DNA of 64,000 nucleotides from Casuarius casuarius (taxonomy: Eukaryota > Chordata > Aves > Casuariiformes > Casuariidae). The position numbers and the translations under genes were made by a program. Positions 62,962-64,000 of the stretch are shown here, piece by piece (position 1 is the first letter of the stretch; every line of letters begins with the position of its first letter). The notes under the pieces were generated by a model, which did no database searches, had not been told where the DNA came from, and saw only the letters and a program-made list of their open reading frames with translations. Location of the stretch: contig PTFA01000050.1 in the NCBI GenBank assembly GCA_003342895.1, positions 3,707,284 to 3,771,283 of the forward strand, given 5' to 3'.

Positions 62962-63441
62962 TATTACTCAGCATTGAAAAAGGTCTCAGCTGGAGTACTG
63001 TGTCCAGTTCCAGAACTGCAGCTGGAAAAGGATAAAAGGAACAGCTGCAGAATACACAAAGAAAAGAGATGAGACTGATCAGAGGCCAAGCAGTGGTGAC
63101 CTATAGATGGAAGGAGCTGATGTAATTCACTGAAGATTAAAGTCTTCAAAATTAGAAAAGGAGAAAAACTATTTTTGTAGTCAAAAAGTGTTTCAAGAAT
63201 GGGCTAAAATATGGGAGTCTAGGTTACATATCATGGGAGAAACGTGCAATGGTGAGGACAGATAAACACTAGAATAGGTTTAGGAGGAAAGCTGTAAAAT
63301 TTCTACCACAGCAGTTTTTAGGAGCTGTCTAGACAAGCACCTGTCAGGAATAACGAAGGCATAGCTGATTGGATCCACCTTGGAGCAGAAGGATGGATTA
63401 GACTACCTCTTAATGTGCCTTTGAGACCTTTTTAGTCCGAT
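62962..63441 (+). mobile_element. Ancient CR1 LINE 3' fragment
   Basis: It opens with GGTCTCAGCTGGAGTACTGT followed by GTCCAGTTCCAGAACTGCAG, the CR1 'RPQLEYCVQFW' segment. Near its end come GAGCTGTCTAGACAAGCACC, TGTCAGGAATAACG and GGAGCAGAAGGATGGATTAG, then ACTACCTCTTAATGTGCC, the typical end of older CR1 subfamilies ('ggactagatgacctcttgaggtccc'). Stops, indels and substitutions are frequent throughout. It is probably of a different, older subfamily than the copy at 28.9 kb. Confidence 0.8.
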
Positions 63442-64000
63442 TTCCCCAGGTAATGAGGCCTGGGCAACCTTGCTGTGGTGTGTATTCCTGCCAGCCCTCT
63501 CTTCCTAGCTTTTGAACCAATGGGCTAGCTTCACCGCAGTTTGACAGCGGAATGAGTCCCAAAGATAGTGAGGTTCTTGACGTTTTCTTGAAAAGTGTTA
63601 TAATGAATAGAGGAGAAAGACTGAAATAAGTAGCCCTAATGAGGGCAGGAGGGTAGCATGAACTCTGGCTGGGCAGCTGGCAGATGTGAGCTGGGTGACC
63701 AACCAGCTGGTGTGCGCGCATAGCTCGGAAGCGGCTGCCTTGTGCTGCCTCTTGCTGGGCTGTCAGCTACGGGGCACGAGCATCCTGCAGCTCTGCCGGG
63801 CAGGCGGGTCCGGGGGGGCAGGCCAGAGGCCCTGCAGAAAGGAGGTTACCAAGAACAGGGGAGTAAAGTAAAGTGGGAGGTTACTGTGCTGAGGAGAGAG
63901 GTAGGAAAAAGATCCATTAGAAACTAAGCTTAATTAGTTTCTCTGATATATAGGACTGTGAGGCTGTATACAGTTTTCTTCTTTTAGCTAAAAGTGTGTG
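63442..64000. other. Unassigned stretch with a GC-rich patch
   Basis: No gene is recognised. The part at about 63650-63845 is GC-rich with a few CpGs (GTGTGCGCGCATAGCTCGG and TCCGGGGGGGCAGG). It is open in more than one frame but resembles no protein. It may be a regulatory patch; the window ends shortly after. Confidence 0.5.

Overview
The window looks like AT-rich, gene-poor vertebrate nuclear DNA, most probably from a bird. Two things support this. CR1-type LINE fragments are the only clearly recognisable LINE insertions, one of them carrying the CR1 3' end. There are also scattered, very degraded MIR-like and L2-like remnants of the kind seen in sauropsid genomes. I see no operons, bacterial genes, CRISPR arrays, tRNA or rRNA genes, and no intact viral genes.

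One protein-coding feature is well supported: the terminal coding exon of a gene I read as N4BP1 (plus strand, 2093-2429). It is preceded by part of its last intron (1-2092). It is followed by a 3' UTR with a proximal poly(A) signal near 2.6 kb and possible distal signals near 5.9 and 6.1 kb. In mammals the gene downstream of the N4BP1 3' end is SIAH1, in the same orientation. I find no SIAH1 coding sequence here, so the rest of the window is probably the intergenic interval towards it.

Downstream of N4BP1 the main landmarks are as follows. A CpG island at about 7.45-7.96 kb overlaps a MIR-like SINE and has consensus splice donors pointing in both directions, so it is a candidate unannotated promoter. 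CR1 LINE copies lie at 21.28-21.86 kb (minus), 28.90-29.90 kb (plus, the youngest looking), 45.74-46.18 kb (plus, decayed) and 62.96-63.44 kb (plus, old). An L2-like tail lies near 53.9 kb and MIR-like fragments near 12.5, 15.6, 19.4 and 62.5 kb. A compound GT microsatellite with a 20-bp higher-order period sits at 28.27-28.38 kb. There are several long homopolymers (T63 at 45.04 kb; A26-C4-A40-C4 at 57.16 kb), an assembly gap of 95 N at 43.72 kb, and small GC-rich patches at 37.4, 56.6 and 63.7 kb.

No novel multi-gene system is visible. The points most worth a second look are the divergent-donor CpG island, the almost open CR1 reverse-transcriptase frame, the repeat architectures, and two orphan ORFs that are at or near chance expectation.
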